Virus record (IMG/VR): IMGVR_UViG_3300005098_000032
Coordinates: 1-30,700 of that record
Length of the DNA stretch: 30,700 bases
Reading direction: 5' to 3' (one strand)
Source: a virus
In this document: positions 22,299-29,468 of the stretch, one piece after another
Layout of the letters: each line of letters starts with the position of its first letter
How positions within the stretch are numbered: the first letter of the stretch is position 1
Notes under the pieces: model-generated
The model's database searches: none
Told to the model about the DNA's origin: nothing
The model's input: the letters and a program-made list of their open reading frames with translations, nothing else
Translations under genes and position numbers: made by a program

Positions 22299-24734
22299 TT
22301 TCGAGCATATTTCTTTTAATGCTTTTGAAATTTGTCTTAAATTAGACCATCTTCGACCATATTTAGTTTTTGTAAAATATTCATCTAATACTGTTACAGT
22401 TAAACAAATTGTAGAATTAGCAAATTTAATTTTTGGATGTCCAGTTTTTGCATAAAATTGTAAAGCATCCATTACAGCCAAAACAAATTCTTCATTATTA
22501 CCGACCTCTTCCTCCAAAAACTCTTCTTGCAATTCCATCATTTGTTCTGGAATTTCAACTTGAAATCTCTTGTCTTTTACGTAATCCACTGAATCTGCAA
22601 GGTACTGTAAATGCTTGGCTAAAATCTTTTTATCAATCCAATCTTGAGTTAATTTCCAATGACCCCGTTCCTCTAAAAATTTAAAAGCCTCATCAGAAAT
22701 AGTAATGATCAAGAAACGATCATTAATGGCTTTGCGGTTATTTTTTCTCAAACGCGAAGATTCGAACAACCCCTCCAGAACTTCCTCTGGTTCATTTGCA
22801 CAGATAACAATTCGTGCAAGACACGTCAAACTGAATTGCATTCCATATTTTTCATTGCCCAAGATTGGCGTCCCGGACAATAGACTTTTAAATCTTTTTG
22901 CGTATTCCCCCGTGCGGTTGATGCTTTTGGATAGTCCTTCTTCCAGCACTACATAAGCGGTATTCCTAAGTTGTCCAGTCCAGTCCTTCAACACGCTTTC
23001 ATCGGCAAAAATTCCAAATCCCAAATATTGACCAATAGCCCGAGCAAGCATAGATTTACCCGCGCTGGAAGCTCCCAACAATGCAAGAGCAGAGAGCGGA
23101 TGATCAAAACGTTTAGCCCCTTTTAACCACTGACAAAATGATTTCCATAAAAGAGGGGGAATAAAAGTCCTTAACCATCTATCAACATCTTGATTGTATT
23201 CCGCAGGTAGATCAGGTTCTCTATCTGGAGGAATCGAAAGAATATATCCTCCTTCTTTGATCTCAAGTTGACAAGTTGGAATAGTAGAATTAACTCGAAA
23301 TTCTAAAAGAATCTTTCCATGTTGAATATAAATATCCTCAAGAGAAACTGGAACTTCTTTCTCTCCTACAGGTTTTGTAAATTCAACAAAACGAGCTGTC
23401 CCCATGGCAAGTAATTGATTACGAATTTGAATTTTAGAAAATTTGAAAACCGGAGCTGTATACTGCCCTGTTTCAGCATGTAAAAAAGAAACTCTATCAC
23501 TGGCAGAATGCAAAAGCATTAGATGGCTCAAGATCCATTCCTTCTTTTCTCCCAGGCTTTTGGTAGTAAATTCCGGCAAAGTATTCCACTTCTCCACCCT
23601 GTGCACTAATTGGGTCAAATAATCTTCTTCTTCCTCTTGAGTCTTTTTTACTCTCGCCGCTTCACGTTTCCAAGCGAATTTGATCAAATCCCACAATAAT
23701 TCCGGAGGATCCTTTTCAAATCCCTGAATTCGCATTGCTTTTGTCAAATGATAAAGAAGTGCATAAGCAAGCTGTGGAGTAGCCTCATCCGGAAACCACG
23801 CCATCAGATATCCCACCAGCATTCCCGTGGCTCGTTTCAAGAAAGGATATCTTTTTCCCACTACGGGAAGTGAAGCCTTGTGCCGCCCACGAATATGCCC
23901 GTAATAAAGGTAGGGGAAAATTGATTGGCCTTTAAATTTAGAAATAATTTTTACTACTTCTGGATGGATCAATCCATCTTGATTTGTAAGTGTGCGAAAG
24001 ACTTCCTCTTCGGTGGGCTGAGGATCTTCTATTTCTTCAATCTCTAGATCCTCTTCTTTTTGGCCCTTATTTTTCAAGGAAAATTTACCGAGGAAATTAT
24101 TGCAGACCTTTTTCAAGTCTTCTAAATTCAAAGTCTCGCCCGGCCCCAGTAACAGCGACCAGTCCTCTTTCCAAGTCTGCATCCCGTTGTCGCGGGTCAC
24201 GAAGGGCAAGCGATAGCACCGAGTCCAGTCCGCGCAGGAAAGATCCAGGTGAAGGTCCGTCAGAGCCGCAGAAACCGGCTCCAGAGCCACGAGAAAAGCT
24301 TGAAGGTACATTTCCCATTCGTCAACTGGAAGTGGTTTCTGGAGGCTCCAAACGGCTCGAAAACCGTGGAGAGTAGAATAGACCCAAGTAGGGTCAGGAA
24401 TTTGCGCCAGTTGAAGAGCCAGAGAAAAATCAGACAAAACGCTTTCTACTTCGTGTAAGTGTTCCCACTTTTTGTGGTTCTTTAGGTCAAAATCAATAAG
24501 GAAATCTTGAGCGAGAAAATTATCCGCCTTTTTACGAACCGTAGAAAGAAACTTCTTTTGAGCGGGGATACAATATTCTTCATCACTTTCCACGAAGTAC
24601 GGAAAGAAATGGGCATCAAAATCCCAATGCTTCTTTACGGCCTCTTCGAAAAGAGTCCTAGAATAAAGTCGTACCCGTGAGCCAATCTCCTCCAAGGAGC
24701 CCGCTCTGGGAATGTTGCGTTTTGCTACAAACAT
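22296..24734 (-). CDS. PrimPol-type primase fused to SF3 helicase
   Basis: An 812-residue replication initiator/helicase. The N-terminal half shows primase-polymerase (AEP-like) motifs: FLIDFD (Asp81, Asp83), YSTLHGFRAVW (Ser120-x2-His123) and CADWTRCYRLPFV (Asp169, with Arg172/Arg175). The C-terminal half is an SF3/D5-type helicase: Walker A GASSAGKS (554-561), Walker B YVVLEE (594-599), and sensor IVICANEP (about 642-649). Such fusions prime and unwind DNA at phage origins. ATG 24734 has only a weak ribosome site; no better start was found. The apparent stop lies inside coding-like sequence, so the true C-terminus may be about 22 residues longer. Composition varies, with a GC-rich block around 24120-24260. 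Confidence 0.87.
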   Translation of the reverse strand: MFVAKRNIPRAGSLEEIGSRVRLYSRTLFEEAVKKHWDFDAHFFPYFVESDEEYCIPAQKKFLSTVRKKADNFLAQDFLIDFDLKNHKKWEHLHEVESVLSDFSLALQLAQIPDPTWVYSTLHGFRAVWSLQKPLPVDEWEMYLQAFLVALEPVSAALTDLHLDLSCADWTRCYRLPFVTRDNGMQTWKEDWSLLLGPGETLNLEDLKKVCNNFLGKFSLKNKGQKEEDLEIEEIEDPQPTEEEVFRTLTNQDGLIHPEVVKIISKFKGQSIFPYLYYGHIRGRHKASLPVVGKRYPFLKRATGMLVGYLMAWFPDEATPQLAYALLYHLTKAMRIQGFEKDPPELLWDLIKFAWKREAARVKKTQEEEEDYLTQLVHRVEKWNTLPEFTTKSLGEKKEWILSHLMLLHSASDRVSFLHAETGQYTAPVFKFSKIQIRNQLLAMGTARFVEFTKPVGEKEVPVSLEDIYIQHGKILLEFRVNSTIPTCQLEIKEGGYILSIPPDREPDLPAEYNQDVDRWLRTFIPPLLWKSFCQWLKGAKRFDHPLSALALLGASSAGKSMLARAIGQYLGFGIFADESVLKDWTGQLRNTAYVVLEEGLSKSINRTGEYAKRFKSLLSGTPILGNEKYGMQFSLTCLARIVICANEPEEVLEGLFESSRLRKNNRKAINDRFLIITISDEAFKFLEERGHWKLTQDWIDKKILAKHLQYLADSVDYVKDKRFQVEIPEQMMELQEEFLEEEVGNNEEFVLAVMDALQFYAKTGHPKIKFANSTICLTVTVLDEYFTKTKYGRRWSNLRQISKALKEICSK

Positions 24735-24820
24735 AATCTTTACTTTCTAGTCTAGTTTTCCCCCTGAGAAATTCAACTTCCTCCACGGTGAAAAGACTAT
24801 ACGCCAAGACCTCGTAGAAT

Positions 24821-25153
24821 CTAAAACTTTTTTCCAGAAATCGCTCCCCAAATGCCTTGTTCTGCAACAGTATAATATCGTTCTCTCCAATCGTATCGAA
24901 TTTTGGGCTTGAATCCCAGTCCTCGAAGCGCCTTCACGAGCGCCGCTCGATCTTCCCGGCTGGCCGGGTGAGCGGCCATGGTCATTTCCGCCAGTCCGCC
25001 CTTGCTAAATCCCAGCACCAAATCGAAGACCCGAACAAGTCCGCCACCGATATCGTCGTCAATGAAGAGAGCGAAAGGAGCCCACGGTTTGATTTCTCCG
25101 CACCAAATGCGAACGTCCTTTGCCCCTTTTTTATTACGTCGTCTAGTTGGCAT
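24821..25153 (-). CDS. Hypothetical basic early protein
   Basis: A 110-residue protein from ATG 25153, with GGAGG 9 nt upstream inside the preceding gene (11-bp overlap). It starts MPTRRRNKKGAKD, then a compact alpha/beta region (FALFIDDDIGGGLVRVFDLV, ALVKALRGLGFKPKIRYDW) and ends AISGKKF. No family recognised. It is GC-richer than its neighbours. It is the last small early gene before the primase-helicase, followed by an 86-bp gap in which no convincing gene is seen. Confidence 0.65.
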   Translation of the reverse strand: MPTRRRNKKGAKDVRIWCGEIKPWAPFALFIDDDIGGGLVRVFDLVLGFSKGGLAEMTMAAHPASREDRAALVKALRGLGFKPKIRYDWRERYYTVAEQGIWGAISGKKF

Positions 25154-25382
25154 AACGGAGCGCCTCCATAATTGCTTCATCCAAGGCCGCAATAGTTGAG
25201 CCGGAAGAATACCGATCCAAAATCTCCTGTACCCAGGGAAAAGAGGAAGACCAAATATAGCCTCCAGTGCGTCCCAATCCAGGATTAGCTTTAAATGGAT
25301 TCCATCTTCTTACTGCCAAAACTTCACGACTATCCGGATGAAGAATTTTAATCACGTCCGCATCATAGTCTTTTTCAATCAT
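25143..25382 (-). CDS. Hypothetical small early protein
   Basis: 79 residues. It starts 8 bp inside the previous gene with AAAGGAG about 8-9 nt upstream. Its N-terminal part (EVLAVRRWNPFKANPGLGR) and C-terminal helix (TIAALDEAIMEALRY) look coding. No known family or catalytic motif is visible. Tight coupling to both neighbours supports it as a real gene. Confidence 0.62.
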   Translation of the reverse strand: MIEKDYDADVIKILHPDSREVLAVRRWNPFKANPGLGRTGGYIWSSSFPWVQEILDRYSSGSTIAALDEAIMEALRYAN

Positions 25383-25635
25383 CGTTATTTCTCCTTTGCC
25401 TCATCTGATCTTGCCACTTTTGCCGCTTTTCGATAAACTCTATTTCATCCATTTCTGTCCAAGTCCCCCTCTTCTTTTCGTATTTTCTAATTTTTTTATA
25501 CACCGAAAGATAATAGGGCTCGTCGATAGCTACTACAATAAAAGCTTTTCCTTTCAATAACAGTTTTCCAGCACGACAATCTAGTAATCTGGCAAAAAGA
25601 GTAATAGTCCTCTGTGCCTCTTCCCACTCAATCAT
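25375..25635 (-). CDS. Hypothetical small early protein
   Basis: 86 residues, alpha/beta at the start (LFARLLDCRAGKLLLKGKAF, IVVAIDEPYYLSVYKKI) and a charged helical end (EFIEKRQKWQDQMRQRRN). It begins at an ATGA overlap with the preceding gene, with GAGGG about 7 nt upstream. Family unknown. Confidence 0.62.
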   Translation of the reverse strand: MIEWEEAQRTITLFARLLDCRAGKLLLKGKAFIVVAIDEPYYLSVYKKIRKYEKKRGTWTEMDEIEFIEKRQKWQDQMRQRRNNDD

Positions 25636-26054
25636 TTTTTTACCCTCACTAAAATCTTATGGTAAAATTTCAAAAAGTCCAAAAACTCAGTCGCCCTTTT
25701 TACTTCATCTTCTAGAATCCAAGATTCTTTGTTGCTGATTGCTACGATTTCTAATCCATCTTTCTTTGCTTGCCCATTCTCCCTTACTTCGAAGGCTAAA
25801 TGTAAAGGGCCTTTTTTATCTAAGAAATACTGACTCTTTTCAAAGAAGAAAAAAGGTCTCAAAGTTAATTTATAATGAGGAGTCTGAAAAAGAGGAATCG
25901 AAATAACTTTTTTAGAAAAATTTTTCCAATCCCATTCACGAGGAAAAGCTTTTGCAACCTCGATAATCGGCCTTCCTAATTTTATGAGGGCCTTAAGTAC
26001 TTCTTTCCAAGAAAAGATCCTATCTTCTGGCTCTACATATTCAATATAACTCAT
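25632..26054 (-). CDS. Hypothetical early protein, AT-rich gene
   Basis: 140 residues from ATG 26054, chosen because GGGAG lies 8 nt upstream; an ATG 15 nt earlier lacks such a site. It is mixed alpha/beta with Phe/Lys-rich stretches (LTLRPFFFFEKSQYFLDKKG) and a C-terminal helix pair. The gene is markedly AT-richer than the genes at 24.9 and 26.4 kb. No family recognised. Confidence 0.6.
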   Translation of the reverse strand: MSYIEYVEPEDRIFSWKEVLKALIKLGRPIIEVAKAFPREWDWKNFSKKVISIPLFQTPHYKLTLRPFFFFEKSQYFLDKKGPLHLAFEVRENGQAKKDGLEIVAISNKESWILEDEVKRATEFLDFLKFYHKILVRVKK

Positions 26055-26224
26055 TTTTTCTGCTCCCATTTGTCAATAAATTTTTGAATTTTCTGATAAA
26101 TCGTAATCAAGGTCCAGCCAGGGTCCTCCGTACCCTGGCGAACATGATCCAAGACTTCGTGCATCAATTCAAATGCATTCTCGATTACTTCACAATGTTC
26201 CTCTTCCCGCTTTTCCCAGCTCAT
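26051..26224 (-). CDS. Small early gene, 57 residues
   Basis: Reading from ATG 26224 to the TGA at 26051 gives 57 codons. It is joined by ATGA overlaps to both neighbours, exactly as the others in the operon. The product is helical and charged: it starts MSWEKREEEHCEVIENAFEL, has MHEVLDHVRQ in the middle and ends KFIDKWEQKK. A small gene with this coupling and helical composition is very likely real. No family recognised. Confidence 0.7.
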   Translation of the reverse strand: MSWEKREEEHCEVIENAFELMHEVLDHVRQGTEDPGWTLITIYQKIQKFIDKWEQKK

Positions 26225-26532
26225 TTACTGGCCCCCTTTCTGCGATCATATCCGATCCAATCAATGACCGCCTTTCGGCTAATGTTTTTAGTGTTGGTCC
26301 TCTTAAAATAATCAGCATTGCCCTCGTAGGTCGCGACAGCGGTCTTGAGGTAGTCCCGTAAAGCGATCCAATTTCCCTTATCGGTGACAAAAAGGACTTC
26401 CTTGCAGTCGTCCACCACGGCCAGCCTTTCGCCCAAGTAACCAACCTCTACCCAAGGCAACCGCCGCGCGAGCTTCAAAAAGTTTTCCGGAATTTCTTCG
26501 CAATTCACACAAATGAGTTTTGGATTGTTCAT
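26221..26532 (-). CDS. Hypothetical small early protein
   Basis: 103 residues with AAGGAGG about 7 nt before ATG 26532. It has a CVNC pair near the start (Cys8, Cys11), a strand-rich middle (WVEVGYLGERLAVVDD, EVLFVTDKGNW) and a helical C-terminus (DYLKTAVATYEG, ADYFKRTN). A single CxxC is too little to call a zinc site. The gene is GC-richer than the next one downstream. Function unknown. Confidence 0.62.
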   Translation of the reverse strand: MNNPKLICVNCEEIPENFLKLARRLPWVEVGYLGERLAVVDDCKEVLFVTDKGNWIALRDYLKTAVATYEGNADYFKRTNTKNISRKAVIDWIGYDRRKGASK

Positions 26533-26544
26533 GTTTTGGCCTCC

Positions 26545-27030
26545 TTATTTTTCTCCACAGTCCATATTAAAAATAACCGATCTCAAAACCTTTTCAAATT
26601 CTTCTGGTTCAACTCTTTTTACTAGCATAATATCGTCACAAAAAATCGTATTAAAGGGACGGTCCATTAAATCATCTAGTTGTTCATACCCGCCCATGCG
26701 AGTCCATAGCACTTTATCTCTCGAAATTGTAACCGTTGCATGCCAAACCTCAAAAGGAATTTCTGCTTTCCATTTTCCATAATTTTTAATGATATCTGAT
26801 GAGGTTGGATGAGGAAATTCATTTACCATCATTATCGCCGCATCAGTCAACGTAGGAAAAGCGGCCAGCGGTCCTCCGTTCGGGTGTCTCTTCGTAAGCT
26901 TGCCGGGAGCGTAAACCCGGCCAAAATTCGAAAGCCACTTTACTCCCAAATAAGATTCCAATCTTCCTTCCGACTTTAAGGTGCTGGGAGGAGAAATGCT
27001 TACTACTTTAAAGGCATTTACTTTTTCCAT
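26545..27030 (-). CDS. Early protein, divergent member of GPLAAF paralogous family
   Basis: 161 residues from ATG 27030 (GGAGGG 7 nt upstream; TAATG overlap with the previous stop). It shares the layout of the proteins at 27757 and 28137: an opening VNAFKVV strand, then GGPLAAFPTLTDAAIMMV, a FEVWHATV strand in place of EIWEGEA, and a late MLVKRVEP strand. An extra insertion makes it about 40 residues longer. The family resembles phage proteins with G-P-L-x-x-F and E-I-W-E motifs and no known function. Confidence 0.65.
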   Translation of the reverse strand: MEKVNAFKVVSISPPSTLKSEGRLESYLGVKWLSNFGRVYAPGKLTKRHPNGGPLAAFPTLTDAAIMMVNEFPHPTSSDIIKNYGKWKAEIPFEVWHATVTISRDKVLWTRMGGYEQLDDLMDRPFNTIFCDDIMLVKRVEPEEFEKVLRSVIFNMDCGEK

Positions 27031-27386
27031 TAGTCTTCCCTCCATGCTACTTCAACTCCTCGCAAGAATGCCAAAACCAATTCGATTTCTTCCGATTCGT
27101 AAAAGATTCTTCCATCTTTACGACTTCGAACAATCCAAGTAAAGGGCTTCGGATCCAGCACTACGTCCAAAAAGGAACCAAAACTGGTCTCCAATTCAAA
27201 AAGCAAGTCCTCGATCTCCTCCAAAAATTCCTGCTCTTCTGGATCAATCGTAGGCCGCCCCGATACTTTCTGAATACTTTTTGCAATATATTCTTGGATG
27301 CTTAAATAGGCCATAACTATTTCCTTTCTGGCTTGCGCCTCAAATTCCGCAACTTTACGAAGAATTCTTTTTAGTGGATTTTCCAT
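27030..27386 (-). CDS. Hypothetical early protein, helical
   Basis: 118 residues. The first 80 are helical and charged (LRKVAEFEAQARKEIVMAYL, EFLEEIEDLLFELETSFG); the last 35 are strand then helix (FTWIVRSRKDGRIFYESEEI, LVLAFLRGVEVAW). That end resembles the C-terminus of the proteins at 27452 and 28887 (a strand-rich stretch, then a helix with F/L-x-x-x-x-F/L-x-G). The ribosome site is weak (TGGAAAATAA). Family unknown. Confidence 0.58.
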   Translation of the reverse strand: MENPLKRILRKVAEFEAQARKEIVMAYLSIQEYIAKSIQKVSGRPTIDPEEQEFLEEIEDLLFELETSFGSFLDVVLDPKPFTWIVRSRKDGRIFYESEEIELVLAFLRGVEVAWRED

Positions 27387-27451
27387 TTATTTTCCATTTT
27401 AACAAAATATTGAAGTAAGCAAGATTGCCACGGTCACCACCGCAACCACCT

Positions 27452-27727
27452 CTATTTGTCATCGTCGTTCCCCTTTCCCCACTCGTTCTCTTTAACCCAT
27501 TCCAAGGCTTCCGCAAAACCTGACAAATACGCAATGATTTCCTTGAAAGTCTGCGCTCGATGCATCACAATTTCCGGATCTCCCTCAAACGACGACGGCA
27601 AGTAGTCGGAAGCATCCTTCTTAAGCTCAAACCGGGGAATCGTGTTATTCGGATAATGCTCCAATTCCATTCCAGTCCTTTCTAACAAGTTTCGAAGTTG
27701 AATATACGGCACTCTTTCTTTGTTCAT
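27452..27727 (-). CDS. Hypothetical small early protein
   Basis: 91 residues; AAAGGA about 8 nt before ATG 27727. It has a strand-rich middle (HYPNNTIPRFELKKD) and a C-terminal helix (FKEIIAYLSGFAEALEWVKE). The Y-P-N-(N/D) motif followed by a strand also occurs in the 28887 protein (ENYPNDAVLYLVE). The C-terminus is acidic. No known function. Confidence 0.6.
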   Translation of the reverse strand: MNKERVPYIQLRNLLERTGMELEHYPNNTIPRFELKKDASDYLPSSFEGDPEIVMHRAQTFKEIIAYLSGFAEALEWVKENEWGKGNDDDK

Positions 27728-27756
27728 TTTCCTAGTCCTTTCTTTTAATGTACATA

Positions 27757-28119
27757 CTACGATTGAAGGGCATAAACCAATCTTTTAGGAATGAAAGATC
27801 TTACTAACACGGTTCCCTTTGGCAATTCTTGAATTAACAAATGCGATCCCGGCACCCAAACTTCGCATTGAATTTCTGCTTCTTCTGCTTCACCTTCCCA
27901 AATTTCTAACTTATAATGAAAAGGGGGAAATCTTCGGCTTTCCAAAAACTTCTTAGCACTTTCGATCGTATCGAAAACCGCCAGAGGTCCGCACTTCGGC
28001 AGAGGAATCGTCTTTTGGTTGGAATAGTATCGAAGACATCCGGACGACGGCGCACTATAGGAAAGTCTTTCCCACTTTGCTACCCGTAAAACTTTATAGG
28101 CTGTAATTCTTTTTCCCAT
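27757..28119 (-). CDS. Early protein, GPLAAF/EIWEGEA paralogue
   Basis: 120 residues from ATG 28119; AAAGGTGG lies about 5 nt upstream. It pairs closely with the next gene upstream (28137-28517): RITAYKVLRV versus KITVYKVVVH at the start, CGPLAVFDTIESAKKFL versus YGPLAAFSLIEDAVRFL, KLEIWEGEAE versus KFEIWEGEAE, and PKGTVLVRSFIPKRL versus PPGTILVDSFTPRTL. A tandem duplication is clear. The fold appears alpha/beta with a conserved W-E-G-E-A strand. The biochemical role is unknown. Confidence 0.7.
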   Translation of the reverse strand: MGKRITAYKVLRVAKWERLSYSAPSSGCLRYYSNQKTIPLPKCGPLAVFDTIESAKKFLESRRFPPFHYKLEIWEGEAEEAEIQCEVWVPGSHLLIQELPKGTVLVRSFIPKRLVYALQS

Positions 28120-28136
28120 GATTTCCACCTTTTCTT

Positions 28137-28517
28137 TTAATGGTTTGTTTTAAATGTTTCGATCAAAGTCCTTGGAGTAAACGAGTCCACCAAGATGGTC
28201 CCAGGGGGAAACCTGCTTTTTCCTATCCGTTGAGAAAGATTCCAGAGAGTAAAATGTTTTGATGGTTCCGCTTCTCCTTCCCAAATCTCAAATTTAGGCC
28301 AGGGATTATCGTGCCGAACTTCCCATTGAAGAAATCTCACCGCATCTTCGATCAAAGAGAAAGCCGCCAAGGGTCCATAGCCCTTATGAGGCCGAGTCGT
28401 TTTATTGGGGACGTAGTCCACCACCGCATCATCCGGCGCAGAAAACGAAAACCGCCGTTTTGAAGTCAGATCTAAATGCACTACTACTTTGTAAACTGTT
28501 ATTTTCTTTTTTGTCAT
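28137..28517 (-). CDS. Early protein, GPLAAF/EIWEGEA paralogue
   Basis: 126 residues; AGGA lies 4 nt before ATG 28517. It is the partner of the 27757-28119 protein, with the same four motifs in the same order and spacing. Known relatives, as far as I recall, are phage proteins of unknown function with a G-P-L-x-x-F and E-I-W-E core. Position in the early operon suggests a host-takeover or regulatory role, but that is inference. Confidence 0.7.
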   Translation of the reverse strand: MTKKKITVYKVVVHLDLTSKRRFSFSAPDDAVVDYVPNKTTRPHKGYGPLAAFSLIEDAVRFLQWEVRHDNPWPKFEIWEGEAEPSKHFTLWNLSQRIGKSRFPPGTILVDSFTPRTLIETFKTNH

Positions 28518-28530
28518 ATTTTCCTACTTC

Positions 28531-28887
28531 CTATCTTTCGTCGAAATAATATTCCGAATGCGCCAAATCATAGTAGATATCCACTAAGCCCGCCAGGAGC
28601 GCTGAACCGTCCTCGAAAAACTTCTGAGTATTCCTAAGAAAGCGAACGAAGTCCTCTTCCCGGTTTTCCTCTTCAAGATCGAGGAGCGTATCATTGTCGG
28701 TATCCGACAAGATGAAATACGGGCCCGGCACGTTGGAGGGCAGAAGATCTTCCCGAAGGATCTTTGCCGGGAGAACGTTGACCCCGAAGTGGGATTGGAT
28801 CTTTTCACACCAGCTGAAGATCTTCTCTCCAAGGTCCTCGTCGGCAAAAGACTCGATAATATCAAACCACGGAGATTTGGTCGCCAT
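28531..28887 (-). CDS. Hypothetical early protein, acidic
   Basis: 118 residues from ATG 28887 (AAGGAG 8 nt upstream; 1-nt overlap with the previous stop). An acidic protein with ENREEDFVRFLRNTQKFFED, a helical C-terminus and an early FDIIESFADEDLGEKIFSW. No known motif. The gene is GC-richer than the 27-28 kb genes. Function unknown. Confidence 0.6.
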   Translation of the reverse strand: MATKSPWFDIIESFADEDLGEKIFSWCEKIQSHFGVNVLPAKILREDLLPSNVPGPYFILSDTDNDTLLDLEEENREEDFVRFLRNTQKFFEDGSALLAGLVDIYYDLAHSEYYFDER

Positions 28888-29159
28888 TAGTTTTGCTCCT
28901 TTTCGCTGGAGGTCTTGCCCAAGTAGTAGCCCTGGGCGATTCCTTTTTTGTAACCTCGCACAAACTGCAAGGCTTTTTCGAAATTCCAAAAAGCCCAAAC
29001 GTTTCGTTGATTCAATCGAGAAGGCTGTTCCACTAGGTAAAGCACGGCGTCATTTGGATAGTTTTCCAAATCGAATCGAGTAAGATCGTCCACGACCAGG
29101 GGTGCTCCGGGAATCGTATCGAGAATTTCCGCGATCGTTTGCACTTCTTCCTTTTTCAT
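28887..29159 (-). CDS. Hypothetical small early protein
   Basis: 90 residues with GGAG about 10 nt before ATG 29159. It has a strand-rich centre (LENYPNDAVLYLVEQP) and a C-terminal helix (NFEKALQFVRGYKKGIAQGY). It resembles the proteins at 27452 and 27030 in this strand-then-helix layout with a Gly after the helix. A charged tail follows. No known family. Confidence 0.62.
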   Translation of the reverse strand: MKKEEVQTIAEILDTIPGAPLVVDDLTRFDLENYPNDAVLYLVEQPSRLNQRNVWAFWNFEKALQFVRGYKKGIAQGYYLGKTSSEKEQN

Positions 29160-29174
29160 GATTGTTTTTCTCCT

Positions 29175-29468
29175 TTATTTTTTCGAGTTGGTCCCCGGGT
29201 TGAGAAGCCGATGGTAAGCGAGGACGCCTTTGTAGAAAGACCATAGGGCTCCAAAACTTCCTTCGTGGGCCCCGTAATGCGAGGAGTCGTCGCTCCGGGC
29301 CGACCAAAGGAGCTTCTCCGCTCCTGACGGCCCTTCGAGAACGGAGTATTGTAACTCCCCTTCGCAAAGGAGGGTAATGCAGAAGGAAAAATTTTTGCCC
29401 GTAACTTTGTTGACGAATCTTTCGAGTCGCAAAAGATCGCCCATGTTTTTTGAATGAAAACTATTCAT
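29175..29468 (-). CDS. Hypothetical small early protein
   Basis: 97 residues. The start overlaps the previous stop by ATGA, and the ribosome site GGAGGTGA is embedded in the end of that gene 4 nt upstream. It has a helical start, a strand-rich middle (NFSFCITLLCEGELQYSVLE) and a C-terminal helix (ALWSFYKGVLAYHRLL). The final helix with an internal Gly fits the loose pattern of the 28887 protein. Function unknown. Confidence 0.6.
   Translation of the reverse strand: MNSFHSKNMGDLLRLERFVNKVTGKNFSFCITLLCEGELQYSVLEGPSGAEKLLWSARSDDSSHYGAHEGSFGALWSFYKGVLAYHRLLNPGTNSKK

Noticed and set aside
24658-24867. A 69-codon minus-strand frame bridging the 86-bp gap before the primase-helicase gene
   Set aside because: It begins with TTG, has no clear ribosome site and overlaps both neighbours. 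The gap itself could be a leader; I could not support a gene.
27387-27451. Short hydrophobic peptide (about 16 residues from a GTG) and a 32-codon ATG frame in the gap
   Set aside because: Too short, no good ribosome site for the first, and the second reads Gly-rich low-complexity sequence overlapping the next gene.
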